This document shows, piece after piece, positions 8,449 through 17,723 of a stretch of DNA of 64,000 nucleotides (positions are counted from its first letter, which is position 1; every line of letters begins with the position of its first letter). A model generated the notes under the pieces. That model did not search any database. It was given only the letters and a program-made list of their open reading frames with translations, and had not been told where the DNA came from. The stretch comes from Prevotella sp. P5-50 (lineage in GTDB: Bacteria; Bacteroidota; Bacteroidia; Bacteroidales; Bacteroidaceae), in assembly GCF_002251295.1 (NCBI RefSeq), contig NZ_NPJA01000019.1:248001-312000 (forward strand), in the 5' to 3' direction. Made by a program: the position numbers and the translations under genes.

Positions 8449-9702
8449 TCAGTTGTAGCAAGTCTCACCGTGTTCGTAGATGTCAAGACCTTCATCTTCA
8501 ATACGGGCACTAACGCGCAGACCGTGAATCTTCTTAATAGAGTAGAACAGAATGACACCAGTGACTGCTGCCCAAAGGTCGATTATCAGTATACCGAAGG
8601 CTTCGGCACCGAGGAATCCCCAGCCATGACCGTAGAAAAGTCCTTCGCTGACAGAGAACAGACCGGTCATCAATGTTCCCAATATACCACATATACCGTG
8701 TACAGAAGAAGCACCTACAGGGTCGTCAATGTGAAGTTTCCGGTCGATGAACTCAATAGCATATACAAGAACTATGCCACAAACCAAACCAATGATAATG
8801 GCGCCCCAAGCATCAACAGCATCGCAACCAGCAGTAATACCTACCAATCCTGCCAATACACCGTTGAGGGTCAGTGAGAATGAAGGTTTGCCATACTTCA
8901 TCCAAGTAACAAACATCGTGGCGATACCACCGCAGGCGGCTGCAAGATTGGTGGTCAGGAAGACGTGAGAGATAGCGATGCGGTTTACTTCACCCGTTGC
9001 TGCCAACTGAGAACCGGGGTTGAAACCAAACCAACCCATCCACAAGATGAATACACCGAGGGCTGCCAAGATGAGTGAATGACCAGGAATGGCACGGCTC
9101 TTGCCGTTTGCATCATACTTGCCGCGACGGGGACCGAGGGCAATAGCACCAATCAATGCCAGCACACCACCTACACTATGAACAATGGCTGAACCTGCAA
9201 AATCATGGAACACATGTCCGAAAGTGGTCATCATAAAGCTTTCGGCTGCGTCGTTGCACAACCATCCACCTCCCCAAGTCCAATGGCCTTCCACAGGATA
9301 AATAATCAGAGAGATGATAAAGCTATAGACTATATACATAGAGAACTTTGTGCGCTCGGCCATGGCACCGCTGACAATAGTGGCGGAAGTGGCACAAAAG
9401 ACTGTTTCAAACATCAAGAAACCCTCTACAGGCAGATCACTCTTATAAAAAGAAAGGTCGCCCCAGTTGGGAGCACCGATGAAACCAGCGCCATCGGAGC
9501 CAAACATAAAGCCAAAACCTACGAAAAAGAACAATACCGAACCAAGCATGAAATCGACAAAGTTCTTAAACAGAATATTGGCAGTGTTCTTACTGCGGGT
9601 GAAACCTGCTTCACACAGCGCAAAACCGGGCTGCATCCAAAATACGAGCATGGCAGCTAACAACATCCATACGGTATCGAGAGAAATTCCTACTTCATTC
9701 AT
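8449..9702 (-). CDS. amtB: Ammonium transporter AmtB
   Basis: A 417-residue inner-membrane Amt channel with about 11 hydrophobic segments. It has the family marks FWMQPGFALCEAGF, FHDFAGSAIVHSVGG (first twin histidine of the pore) and GASSVHGICGILGT (second twin histidine). There is no cleaved signal peptide and the N terminus starts MNEVGISLDTVWMLLAAM. It follows the PII gene by 74 bp, the usual glnK-amtB pairing, in which PII binding blocks the channel. Confidence 0.97.
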   Translation of the reverse strand: MNEVGISLDTVWMLLAAMLVFWMQPGFALCEAGFTRSKNTANILFKNFVDFMLGSVLFFFVGFGFMFGSDGAGFIGAPNWGDLSFYKSDLPVEGFLMFETVFCATSATIVSGAMAERTKFSMYIVYSFIISLIIYPVEGHWTWGGGWLCNDAAESFMMTTFGHVFHDFAGSAIVHSVGGVLALIGAIALGPRRGKYDANGKSRAIPGHSLILAALGVFILWMGWFGFNPGSQLAATGEVNRIAISHVFLTTNLAAACGGIATMFVTWMKYGKPSFSLTLNGVLAGLVGITAGCDAVDAWGAIIIGLVCGIVLVYAIEFIDRKLHIDDPVGASSVHGICGILGTLMTGLFSVSEGLFYGHGWGFLGAEAFGILIIDLWAAVTGVILFYSIKKIHGLRVSARIEDEGLDIYEHGETCYN

Positions 9703-9776
9703 AATCTTTTAAATTTTGTGTTTGTGTTATTGTGTTATCCGTTTCTCTTGTTGTGTTTCAATATTACGCAACCAGA

Positions 9777-10124
9777 CTATTTCTTATCGCGCAAAACCGT
9801 GTCGCCGTTCTCACCTGTACGGATAGAATAGGTGTCGATAACCTCACTGAGGAAAATACGACCATCACCAATCTCTCCGGTATGGGCTACATTTAATATG
9901 ACTTTGATGGTTGGTTCGACAAACATTTCACGACACACGATGGTTAGCGCTACACGCTCTATCACATCGGTGTTATACTGAACACCACGATAAATGCGCT
10001 CCTGCCTGCTCTGACCTATTCCGTGTACGTCGTGGTACTCAAACCAGTCGATGTCGGAAGAGAGCAAAGCACTCTTCACCTCCTCAAATTTTGTTTTGCG
10101 GATGATTGCTTCAATCTTTTTCAT
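9777..10124 (-). CDS. glnK: Nitrogen regulatory PII protein
   Basis: A 115-residue trimeric PII signal protein that senses ATP/ADP and 2-oxoglutarate. It starts MKKIEAIIRKTKFEEVKSAL. The T-loop reads QERIYRGVQYNTDV, with Tyr50 aligned to the modifiable Tyr51 of enterobacterial PII. TGEIGDGRIFLSEV and SIRTGENGD are the nucleotide-binding segments. A longer insertion before the T-loop (WFEYHDVHGIGQSRQ) differs from GlnB of proteobacteria. As first gene of the operon with its own promoter it probably gates AmtB. Confidence 0.95.
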   Translation of the reverse strand: MKKIEAIIRKTKFEEVKSALLSSDIDWFEYHDVHGIGQSRQERIYRGVQYNTDVIERVALTIVCREMFVEPTIKVILNVAHTGEIGDGRIFLSEVIDTYSIRTGENGDTVLRDKK

Positions 10125-10194
10125 ACCTTAAACCTTTAATGTTACTAATTATATTAATATGTCGTATTGATAACAAACTGTATTGTTTCGGATG

Positions 10195-10224
10195 CAAAAT
10201 TAGTGCAAAAAGTAAGTAAAACAA
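10195..10224 (-). promoter_or_regulatory. Promoter of the glnK-amtB operon
   Basis: Minus-strand -7 TAATTTTG (10195-10202) with TTG at 10222-10224 as the -33 core, 19 bp apart. This gives a leader of about 60-70 nt before glnK. Confidence 0.65.
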
Positions 10225-10299
10225 TGATATTTATATCAATAAGAAAATAAAATATTAGTTTTGTTTGCATTTATTATAGTTTTTATTGTAGTTACTTAC

Positions 10300-10335
10300 A
10301 ATTTGAAAGCAATATAGCCTATTTGCTTTCAAATT
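10300..10335. promoter_or_regulatory. Perfect 13-bp inverted repeat in the nitrogen divergent region
   Basis: AATTTGAAAGCAA (10300-10312) and TTGCTTTCAAATT (10323-10335) are perfect arms around a 10-bp spacer. The element lies between the two divergent promoters, about 43 bp upstream of the dapF -33 and 76 bp from the glnK -33, a position expected for a shared dimeric-regulator site. It is far from any gene end and has no T-run, so it is not a likely terminator. Confidence 0.6.
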
Positions 10336-10377
10336 AAAAAAATAACACAAAAAGTTATCAAATAAACTTGCAATAAA

Positions 10378-10409
10378 CTTGCAAATACTATCAAATCGAC
10401 GTATCTTTG
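10378..10409 (+). promoter_or_regulatory. Promoter of the dapF-dapL-glnN operon
   Basis: -7 box TATCTTTG (10402-10409) and CTTG (10378-10381) at the -33 position, 20 bp apart. The start site would be near 10415, about 40 nt before dapF. Confidence 0.7.
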
Positions 10410-10456
10410 CACCAGAAATAAGACATTAAGCAATTAAAAAAGGCAAAAAGATTAGC

Positions 10457-11335
10457 ATGATGAAAGCTAAAGTTCATTTCACAAAGATGCAGGGGGCTGG
10501 TAATGACTATATTTACGTCAATACCTTATTATATAATATAGCCAACCCTGAAGAGGCTGCCAGAGTATGGAGCAAGCCTCATACAGGCATCGGAAGCGAT
10601 GGACTGGTGCTCATCGGTGAGGTGGATATGCCTGAAGCCGACTATTCCATGAGAATATTCAACGCTGATGGAAGCGAGGCGATGATGTGTGGAAACGCAT
10701 CAAGATGTATTGGTAAATACCTCTACGAAAAAGGGATAACCCATAAGACCGATATCCGACTGTTGACAAAATCGGGCATTAAGACATTACATCTGAACGT
10801 TGCCCATGAGAGAGTGTGCAGTGTCACAGTGGATATGTCAGAACCTAAACTGTACAACACAAGGCAGTTTATAGGTTCAGACAATCGGTCGGAACAACTA
10901 ATCACCTTAACAGCAGACGGAGAGGATTGGCCCGGAACATTCGTGTCGATGGGCAATCCACACTTCGTCATCTTCACAGAAAAACTGAATCAAATAGACA
11001 TTGCACGAATAGGAAATATACTGGAACACCATGAGGCTTTTCCTGAAAGATGCAATATAGAATTTGCACAAGTCATGGATAACGGACATATCAGAATGAG
11101 AGTATGGGAACGCGGAAGCGGAATTACCATGGCGTGCGGAACAGGGGCATGTGCTACAGCGGTTGCAGCAGCACTCACTGGAAGAAAAGGAAGAGAGTCG
11201 GTCATTGAAATGGACGGCGGCAACGTCACTATCAAATGGGACGAAACCAACAACCATATATATATGACAGGGCCGGCGGAATTTGTTTTCGAAGGAGAAA
11301 TAGAACTTCCAGACGGAGAACCGCCCACCAATTGA
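10457..11335 (+). CDS. dapF: Diaminopimelate epimerase
   Basis: DapF converts LL- to meso-diaminopimelate for lysine and peptidoglycan. The two catalytic cysteines are visible: Cys78 in [11 protein letters not shown] and Cys227 in [12 protein letters not shown]. The N-terminal [14 protein letters not shown] and the GNPHFVIF motif are also characteristic. At 292 residues it is slightly longer than usual, with a short acidic C-terminal extension. Two adjacent ATGs (10457, 10460) are possible starts. dapL follows by 33 bp, so the two steps of the DapL route are co-transcribed. Confidence 0.96.
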   Translation: MMKAKVHFTKMQGAGNDYIYVNTLLYNIANPEEAARVWSKPHTGIGSDGLVLIGEVDMPEADYSMRIFNADGSEAMMCGNASRCIGKYLYEKGITHKTDIRLLTKSGIKTLHLNVAHERVCSVTVDMSEPKLYNTRQFIGSDNRSEQLITLTADGEDWPGTFVSMGNPHFVIFTEKLNQIDIARIGNILEHHEAFPERCNIEFAQVMDNGHIRMRVWERGSGITMACGTGACATAVAAALTGRKGRESVIEMDGGNVTIKWDETNNHIYMTGPAEFVFEGEIELPDGEPPTN

Positions 11336-11368
11336 ATACAAACGACAACTTTTAAAACAACCAAAGAT

Positions 11369-12598
11369 ATGGCATTAGTAAACGAACACTTTCTCAAATT
11401 GCCGAACAATTACTTGTTCGCTGACATCGCCAAAAAGGTGAATGCCTTCAAGACGATGCACCCAAAGTCCGACATCATATCGCTCGGCATCGGTGATGTT
11501 ACTCAACCACTGTGTCCAGCAGTAGTGGAAGCCATACACCACGCAGCTGATGAAATGGCTATACAAGCCACGTTTAGAGGCTACGGACCGGAACAAGGCT
11601 ACGACTTCCTGCGTGAAGCCATCCTGAAAAACGATTTCCTGCCTCGCGGAATACATCTCGATATCAACGAGATATTCATCAACGACGGTGCTAAAAGCGA
11701 TACAGGAAACATACAGGAACTGGTGAGATGGGACAACAGCATCGGTGTGACAGATCCTATCTATCCTGTATATATCGACTCCAACGTAATGATTGGAAGA
11801 GCTGGGGTAGTGGAAAACGGACGATGGTCAAATGTTTTATACATGCCATGCACGGCTGAAAACGGATTTATTCCACAGATTCCTAACAAAAGAGTAGATA
11901 TCATTTACCTCTGCTATCCTAACAACCCAACGGGTACGGTACTTCCTAAGGAGGAATTGAAAAAGTGGGTAAACTACGCATTAAAAAACGATGCGATCAT
12001 ATTCTACGATGCGGCGTATGAAGCATATATTCAAGATGACTCTATACCACACTCTATTTACGAGATAAGAGGTGCAAGAAAATGTGCTATAGAATTTCAT
12101 AGCTATTCGAAAACAGCTGGATTTACCGGTGTAAGATGTGGTTATACCGTGGTGCCGAAAGATATTACAGCGTCAACACTGACGGGTGAACGCATTCCAC
12201 TGAACCACCTTTGGTACAGAAGACAATGCACAAAATTCAACGGAACAAGTTATCTGAGCCAAAGAGCTGCACAGGCTATCTATACACAAGAAGGTAAGGA
12301 ACAGGTGAAAGAAACCATCAGCTACTATATGCGCAATGCACATAAAATGAAGGAGACACTCACTAAACTCGGACTGGAAGTATATGGAGGTGAAAACGCA
12401 CCATACCTTTGGGTGAAAACACCAAATGGAGAAGGGAGCTGGAGATTCTTCGAACAGATGCTATACGATGCTCATGTGGTATGTACACCAGGTGTGGGAT
12501 TCGGTCCAAGTGGCGAGGGATACATCCGTCTGACTGCCTTCGGACAACAAGAGAAAACCGACGAAGCACTGCTACGTATAGAAAACTGGTTGAAATAA
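11369..12598 (+). CDS. dapL: LL-diaminopimelate aminotransferase
   Basis: A PLP enzyme that makes LL-diaminopimelate directly from tetrahydrodipicolinate, bypassing the succinylase steps. The 409 residues carry the DapL N terminus (NEHFLKLPNNYLFADIAKKV), the PLP-binding CYPNNPTGTVL, and Schiff-base Lys248 in FHSYSKTAGFTG. The long insert and GDVTQPLCP are typical of DapL rather than general class I aminotransferases. It lies between dapF and glnN on the plus strand. Confidence 0.96.
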   Translation: MALVNEHFLKLPNNYLFADIAKKVNAFKTMHPKSDIISLGIGDVTQPLCPAVVEAIHHAADEMAIQATFRGYGPEQGYDFLREAILKNDFLPRGIHLDINEIFINDGAKSDTGNIQELVRWDNSIGVTDPIYPVYIDSNVMIGRAGVVENGRWSNVLYMPCTAENGFIPQIPNKRVDIIYLCYPNNPTGTVLPKEELKKWVNYALKNDAIIFYDAAYEAYIQDDSIPHSIYEIRGARKCAIEFHSYSKTAGFTGVRCGYTVVPKDITASTLTGERIPLNHLWYRRQCTKFNGTSYLSQRAAQAIYTQEGKEQVKETISYYMRNAHKMKETLTKLGLEVYGGENAPYLWVKTPNGEGSWRFFEQMLYDAHVVCTPGVGFGPSGEGYIRLTAFGQQEKTDEALLRIENWLK

Positions 12599-12667
12599 CA
12601 ACAATATAACAGACAACACAGACACAAAATAACAAAAACACAAACACAAAATAAAAACACAGTGATT

Positions 12668-14857
12668 ATGGCAAATTTAAGATTTCAGGTCGTGGAAGAG
12701 GCTTTTCAGAAAAAGCCACTCGACGTAAAAGCTCCATCGGAAAGACCGTATGAGTATTTCGGTAAAAAGGTATTCAACCGCGAGAAAATGTATAAGTACC
12801 TGCCGAAAGATGTCTATGAAAAAATGATTGATGTCATAGACAACGGTGCAAGACTCGATAGAAAAGTAGCTGACGCTGTGGCTGCAGGTATGATACAGTG
12901 GGCTAAAGAGAATGGCGTAACTCATTACACACACTGGTTCCAGCCTTTGACAGAGGGCACAGCAGAGAAACATGACTCGTTTATAGAGCATGACGGTAAA
13001 GGTGGAATGGTAGAAGAGTTTTCCGGAAAACTCCTTGTGCAGCAGGAACCTGATGCATCATCATTCCCTTCAGGTGGCATACGTGCTACTTTCGAAGCAA
13101 GAGGATACTCTGCATGGGATCCTACAAGCCCTGTGTTTATCATCGATGATACGTTGTGTATCCCGACCATCTTCATCTCTTACACCGGTGAAGCACTCGA
13201 CTATAAGGCTCCACTGCTACGCGCATTACATGCAGTAAACGTGGCTGCTACTGATGTGTGCCATTATTTTGACCCAACAGTCAAGAAGGTCACATCTAAC
13301 TTGGGATGGGAACAGGAGTATTTCCTCGTTGATGAGGGACTCTATTCGGCTCGACCAGACCTCTTGCTCACTGGACGTACACTGATGGGACACGATTCTG
13401 CAAAGAACCAGCAAATGGATGATCACTACTTCGGATCTATTCCTGAGCGTGTTGCAGCATTTATGCGCGACTTGGAAATGCAGGCTCTTGAACTGGGAAT
13501 TCCATGCAAGACAAGACATAACGAAGTAGCACCTAACCAGTTTGAAGTAGCTCCTATATTCGAAGAGACTAATCTCGCTGTCGATCACAATATGTTGCTC
13601 ATGTCGTTGATGAAGCGCGTAGCTCGCAAACATGGATTCCGCGCTCTGCTGCACGAGAAACCTTTCGATGGCATCAACGGTTCTGGTAAACACAACAACT
13701 GGAGCTTATCTACCGACAATGGCGTATTGTTGCATGCTCCTGGTAAGACTCCGGAGGCTAATCTGCGCTTCGTGACCTTCATCGTAGAGACACTGATGGG
13801 TGTTTATAAGCACAACGGACTGATCAAAGCTTCTATCATGAGTGCTACTAATGCACACCGTCTGGGTGCAAACGAGGCGCCCCCTGCCATCATTTCATCA
13901 TTCTTGGGCAAACAGTTGACCGAACTGCTCGACCATATCGAACTCGCAGACAAGGACGATCTATTTACTATGGCTGGAAAACAGGGTATGAAACTCGATA
14001 TTCCGGAGATTCCTGAACTGCTTATCGATAACACAGACCGCAACCGTACATCGCCTTTTGCATTCACAGGTAACAGATTTGAATTCCGTGCCGTTGGTTC
14101 TGAAGCCAACTGTGCATCAGCCATGATTGCACTGAATGCGGCAGTTGCTGAAGCTTTGGTTAATTTCAAGAAGCGCGTTGACGCTCTCATTGAAAAAGGT
14201 GAAGATAAGACCAGCGCTATTGTGGAAGTATTGCGTGAGGATATTAAAACCTGCAAACCTATCCGATTCGATGGCAATGGATATAGTGACGAATGGATTG
14301 AAGAGGCTACCAAACGTGGTCTTGACGTGGAAAAATCATGCCCGAAGATCTTTGAGCGCTATCTCGACAAGGCAAGTATAGAGATGTTTGAGAAACTCGG
14401 CGTGATGAGTAAGAAGGAACTGGAAGCCAGAAATGAGGTGAAATGGGAAACATACACCAAGAAAATACAGATTGAAGCACGTGTTCTGGGCGATCTTTCT
14501 ATGAACCATATCATACCTGTAGCTACTCAGTACCAAAGTAAATTGCTCGATAATGTACAGAATATGCGCGCCATTTTCCCTGTTGACAAAGCTGATAAAC
14601 TATCAGCACGCAACATTAAAATCATAGAGGAAATTGCTGAACGCACATCAACTATCGAGAAAGGCGTAGAAGAACTTGTCAACGCAAGAAAGGTTGCAAA
14701 CAAAATTGCCGATGAACATGAAAAGGCTATTGCATATCATGACACGATAGAACCAAAGATGGACACCATCAGATATCAGATTGATAAACTCGAACTGATT
14801 GTTGATGATACCTGCTGGCCATTGCCTAAATATCGTGAACTATTGTTCATCCGCTAA
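12668..14857 (+). CDS. glnN: Type III glutamine synthetase
   Basis: A 729-residue GSIII that makes glutamine from glutamate, ammonium and ATP. The size alone separates it from GSI/GSII (about 350-470 residues). Family segments include GGIRATFEARGYSAWDPTSP, LGWEQEYFLVDE (substrate-binding acidic residues), KTRHNEVAPNQFE, and HEKPFDGINGSGKHNNWS. A GTG at 12662 is in frame, but ATG 12668 (MANLRFQVVEEAF) matches the family start. It is the distal gene of the dapF-dapL run (69-bp gap), and its neighbours PII/AmtB/AsnB make this a nitrogen-assimilation locus. Confidence 0.96.
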   Translation: MANLRFQVVEEAFQKKPLDVKAPSERPYEYFGKKVFNREKMYKYLPKDVYEKMIDVIDNGARLDRKVADAVAAGMIQWAKENGVTHYTHWFQPLTEGTAEKHDSFIEHDGKGGMVEEFSGKLLVQQEPDASSFPSGGIRATFEARGYSAWDPTSPVFIIDDTLCIPTIFISYTGEALDYKAPLLRALHAVNVAATDVCHYFDPTVKKVTSNLGWEQEYFLVDEGLYSARPDLLLTGRTLMGHDSAKNQQMDDHYFGSIPERVAAFMRDLEMQALELGIPCKTRHNEVAPNQFEVAPIFEETNLAVDHNMLLMSLMKRVARKHGFRALLHEKPFDGINGSGKHNNWSLSTDNGVLLHAPGKTPEANLRFVTFIVETLMGVYKHNGLIKASIMSATNAHRLGANEAPPAIISSFLGKQLTELLDHIELADKDDLFTMAGKQGMKLDIPEIPELLIDNTDRNRTSPFAFTGNRFEFRAVGSEANCASAMIALNAAVAEALVNFKKRVDALIEKGEDKTSAIVEVLREDIKTCKPIRFDGNGYSDEWIEEATKRGLDVEKSCPKIFERYLDKASIEMFEKLGVMSKKELEARNEVKWETYTKKIQIEARVLGDLSMNHIIPVATQYQSKLLDNVQNMRAIFPVDKADKLSARNIKIIEEIAERTSTIEKGVEELVNARKVANKIADEHEKAIAYHDTIEPKMDTIRYQIDKLELIVDDTCWPLPKYRELLFIR

Positions 14858-14926
14858 TATAAGACTGATGAATAGACATCAATAACAACAAATCTATTTC
14901 TTTTTTTGGTTGTTTGAAGTTTGCGC

Positions 14927-14964
14927 AGGGTTCGATGCTGTGAAGTATCGGGCCCTCATTTTTT
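14927..14964 (+). terminator. Terminator after glnN
   Basis: Stem AGGG-TT-CGAT / ATCG-GG-CCCT (TT/GG as wobble pairs, 10-nt loop) followed by a T-run at 14959-14964, 70 bp past the glnN stop. Confidence 0.75.
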
Positions 14965-15035
14965 ATATCTATAGCAATAGCAAGACCAACGTTCCAAAAT
15001 ATTCTCATGCGGGAAATCCCTACTTCCCATCCTAC

Positions 15036-15084
15036 AAAAGCAAGCCCCGCCGTTGTTTCAAAACTGAAACATCGACGGGGCTTG
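15036..15084 (-). terminator. Terminator after tRNA-Leu(UAA)
   Basis: A long stem with arms CAAGCCCCG / CGGGGCTTG extended by TGTTTC / GAAACA with two mismatches, loop AAAACT. On the minus strand it is followed by CTTTTG. It begins 14 bp past the tRNA 3' end. Confidence 0.75.
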
Positions 15085-15097
15085 TCTTATCCAAACG

Positions 15098-15182
15098 TGC
15101 CGCGAGCGGGACTCGAACCCGCACAGCCATTACTGGCCAAGGGATTTTAAGTCCCTCGTGTCTACCATTCCACCATCGCGGC
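15098..15182 (-). tRNA. tRNA-Leu(UAA)
   Basis: An 85-nt class II tRNA with acceptor arms GCCGCGA / TCGCGGC, discriminator A, anticodon stem AGGGA / TCCCT around loop CTTAAAA (anticodon TAA), a long variable arm, and T-arm GCGGGTTCGAGTCCCGC. The 3' CCA is not encoded. Confidence 0.97.
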
Positions 15183-15204
15183 AGTGGAATTTGGAATTCG
15201 CCTG

Positions 15205-15235
15205 CAAAGGTACGAATAACTAAGCAGAATACAAA
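15205..15235 (-). promoter_or_regulatory. Promoter of tRNA-Leu(UAA)
   Basis: Minus-strand -7 TACCTTTG (15205-15212) and -33 TTTG (15232-15235), 19 bp apart. The -33 lies in TTTCTTTTGTATTC, the same sequence found in the palindromic promoters of pyrE and the GH3 operon; the opposite arm here is degenerate (15247-15260). Confidence 0.75.
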
Positions 15236-15323
15236 AGAAATTGTTATTTTCTTTTTTTATCACACATAGAAAATGGCGAAGAATTATGGCTTTAGCACCG
15301 CCTATCACCATTATTTCCACGCA

Positions 15324-16313
15324 TTAACTCAATGCTAACATACGCTCAATAGGCTTCACGGCATCGCGAGCTGTGGCTTCATCCACCTCTACGGTAGGCC
15401 ATTCGTGACGAAGGGTATGATAGATCTTCTCTAAAGTGTTCTTCTTCATATAGTCGCACTCATTGCACGAACAACCCAATCCGCCTTCACTAACCTCTGG
15501 AGGTACGGGATAGAACATGGTGGTGGGACACTGGCGCTGCATCTCATGCAGTATTCCAGACTCTGTAGCCACGATGTATTCTTGCTCTGGGTGTTCTACC
15601 GCATACTTCAAAAGAACTGCCGTAGAACCCACTACATCGGCTACAGCAAGCACAGGACCCTTACATTCGGGGTGTGCTAATACCAGGGCTTTGGGATGAT
15701 CGGCTTTCAGTTTGGCAATTTCTGCTACCGAGAAACGCTCGTGTACATGGCAACCGCCATTCCATAGAAGCATGTTACGACCCGTAACTGAATTGATATA
15801 CGATCCTAAGTTATAATCTGGACCAAATATCAACTTTGCATCGGCAGGAAAGGTATCAACTATTTTCTTGGCATTGCCACTGGTCACCACCACATCGGTC
15901 AATGCCTTGACTGCGGCAGTGGTATTCACATAACTGATAACCTGATAACCTGGATGCTCCTCTTTATATTTCTTGAGATCTTCTGCACGGCATGAATCAG
16001 CCAACGAACAGCCTGCTGTCACATCAGGACAAAGCACTTTCTTCTCAGGAGAGAGTATCTTACAGGTTTCAGCCATGAAGTGAACACCACACATAACTAT
16101 CATGTCGGCATCGGTTTCGGCTGCCTTACGCGCCAAAGCCAACGAGTCACCAATGAAATCGGCTACCTCTTGTATTTCGCCACGAGTGTAGTAATGTGCC
16201 AGAATCAAGGCATTCTTCTCCTTCGCCAACCGTCTTATTTCTTTTTTCAGATCGGTGCCGTCAGCAATAGGTTCATCAATGAATCCTTGTTTTATCCATT
16301 CGTTTTTCAACAT
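15324..16313 (-). CDS. nadA: Quinolinate synthase A
   Basis: NadA condenses iminoaspartate with dihydroxyacetone phosphate to quinolinate in NAD synthesis, using a [4Fe-4S] cluster. The 329-residue protein has ILAHYYTRGEIQEVADFIGDS, the cysteine-bearing VMCGVHFMAET, LLWNGGCHVHERF, and the C-terminal GGLGCSCNECDYMK. ATG 16313 is preferred over the in-frame GTG at 16316. It stands alone on the minus strand; its upstream region is the candidate replication origin. Confidence 0.96.
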   Translation of the reverse strand: MLKNEWIKQGFIDEPIADGTDLKKEIRRLAKEKNALILAHYYTRGEIQEVADFIGDSLALARKAAETDADMIVMCGVHFMAETCKILSPEKKVLCPDVTAGCSLADSCRAEDLKKYKEEHPGYQVISYVNTTAAVKALTDVVVTSGNAKKIVDTFPADAKLIFGPDYNLGSYINSVTGRNMLLWNGGCHVHERFSVAEIAKLKADHPKALVLAHPECKGPVLAVADVVGSTAVLLKYAVEHPEQEYIVATESGILHEMQRQCPTTMFYPVPPEVSEGGLGCSCNECDYMKKNTLEKIYHTLRHEWPTVEVDEATARDAVKPIERMLALS

Positions 16314-16319
16314 CACAAT

Positions 16320-16690
16320 ATTATATTATTTATTTTTTATTTTAATTTTTAAATAGAAATGTGTATGATAATAGCCTGTTGATAAGTGCAAAACTTTCTT
16401 ATTGATATTTTGCTTTTTTCGTTATCAACTTGTGGTCACACACTATCCACAATAGGTGTTGATAGTTAAGTGCTGATTTTTAGACCACTGAATAACTTAT
16501 CCACAATTCCGTATTTTGGTGCAAATTTAATAAGTTTATATCTTTTTTCATCATAATTGCGTGGAAAAGTTGCTAAAAACAACTGTATAAACCTGTGGAT
16601 ATCCATATACCGGAAATGTCGTTGTGGATATTAGTGGATAATTAACACGTTATCCACACGGTTATCAACATAGTTATCCACAATAATTGG
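16320..16690. other. Candidate chromosomal replication origin (oriC)
   Basis: About eleven DnaA-box-like 9-mers fall in some 310 bp. Perfect TTATCCACA occurs at 16497-16505, 16650-16658 and 16674-16682. One-mismatch boxes are at 16377-16385 (-), 16443-16451 (+), 16594-16602 (-), 16623-16631 (-), 16633-16641 (-) and 16662-16670 (+). Two-mismatch boxes are at 16422-16430 and 16457-16465. Strongly AT-rich stretches at 16317-16370 and 16523-16560 could unwind. Another perfect box (minus) is at 17354-17362, beyond trmH. No dnaA gene is in the window, but in Bacteroidetes oriC need not adjoin dnaA. Confidence 0.82.
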
Positions 16691-16726
16691 TGTTATCGTT
16701 TTTTATTTGTAATTTTGTTGCCAACT

Positions 16727-17266
16727 ATGAGAAAGATACGCACGATAGAGATGCAGCGACTGAGTATTGAGGAATACAAGAAGTCGGAAAAGCTGCCTTT
16801 AGTGGTTGTCCTTGACGACGTCCGCTCTATGTATAATATAGGTAGTGTATTTCGTACGGCTGATACGTTTAGGGTAGAGGCTGTTTATCTTTGTGGCATT
16901 TGTCAGACACCGCCTGCCACTGAGATTCATAAGACGGCGCTTGGCGCAGAAGAGTCTGTGGATTGGCGATACTACAAGACGGCATTTGAGGCTGTCAATG
17001 CTTTGAAGAACGATGGTTACGAGGTGTTGTCGGTGGAACAAGTGGAACATTCTACCAAGCTGCAGCATTTCGTTCCTGATCCTTCGAAGCGTTATGCTGT
17101 GGTATTAGGAAACGAGGTAAAAGGTGTTCATCAGGAGGTTGTTGATGCCAGCAACGGTTGTTTGGAAATTCCTCAATTGGGCACCAAACACTCCATGAAC
17201 GTATCTGTTACGGCAGGCATCATTATTTATAAGTTTGCAGAATCGCTCGTTTTGAAACCAGAATAG
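16727..17266 (+). CDS. SpoU/TrmH-family RNA 2'-O-methyltransferase
   Basis: A 179-residue SPOUT-fold RNA ribose methyltransferase. The three family motifs are present: YNIGSVFRTAD (motif 1), VVLGNEVKGV (motif 2) and LEIPQLGTKHSMNVSVTAGI (motif 3, SAM knot). The N-terminal RNA-binding domain of RlmB is absent, as in TrmH/TrmL-like enzymes, so the target RNA is uncertain. ATG 16727 gives MRKIRTIEM; TTG codons upstream are less likely. A TAATTTTG -7 box lies at 16709-16716, so the leader is very short. The gene sits inside the DnaA-box region. Confidence 0.9.
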   Translation: MRKIRTIEMQRLSIEEYKKSEKLPLVVVLDDVRSMYNIGSVFRTADTFRVEAVYLCGICQTPPATEIHKTALGAEESVDWRYYKTAFEAVNALKNDGYEVLSVEQVEHSTKLQHFVPDPSKRYAVVLGNEVKGVHQEVVDASNGCLEIPQLGTKHSMNVSVTAGIIIYKFAESLVLKPE

Positions 17267-17627
17267 TTTGCTGTAATCGCTCCGCCATATCTGTTTGTTT
17301 CTAAACCAATATACAGGTGTTAACGGGTATAGATACTTATAGGTTGATAACTTTGTGGATAACATCGGTAATCAACTGATTTTTAACTTCATATTCATAC
17401 TTCTATCACATCTTTGAAACATACATCTCATATCTTTGCACCCAAAAAGTATTAGATAAGCTTTATCGATACACCTTTCAGCTAAAAGATATTAGTCACA
17501 AATCGGGCATTAGAAATATAATAATCCATGGTCATGCATGTAATATAATGACCGAATTCGAATAAAGTCGTAGGCGAATGGACATTACCGCTTAATGTGT
17601 ACAGTTATTTTAGTTTTCAAGAAAATT

Positions 17628-17720
17628 TCGACCACTCGACCACCGAAGTGTGTATCACATTATCATATAGTACTTTAGGTGGTGGTCGATGTCTGAAAGT
17701 TCGACCACCCATCGACCACC
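17628..17720. repeat. TCGACCACC repeat cluster
   Basis: TCGACCAC(C) occurs at 17628, 17636, 17701 and 17712, with an inverted copy GGTGGTCGA at 17681-17689, five copies in 93 bp. The inverted copy can pair with 17701-17709 (11-bp spacer). The cluster adjoins the broken end of the metallophosphoesterase remnant. Confidence 0.8.
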
Positions 17721-17723
17721 AAC

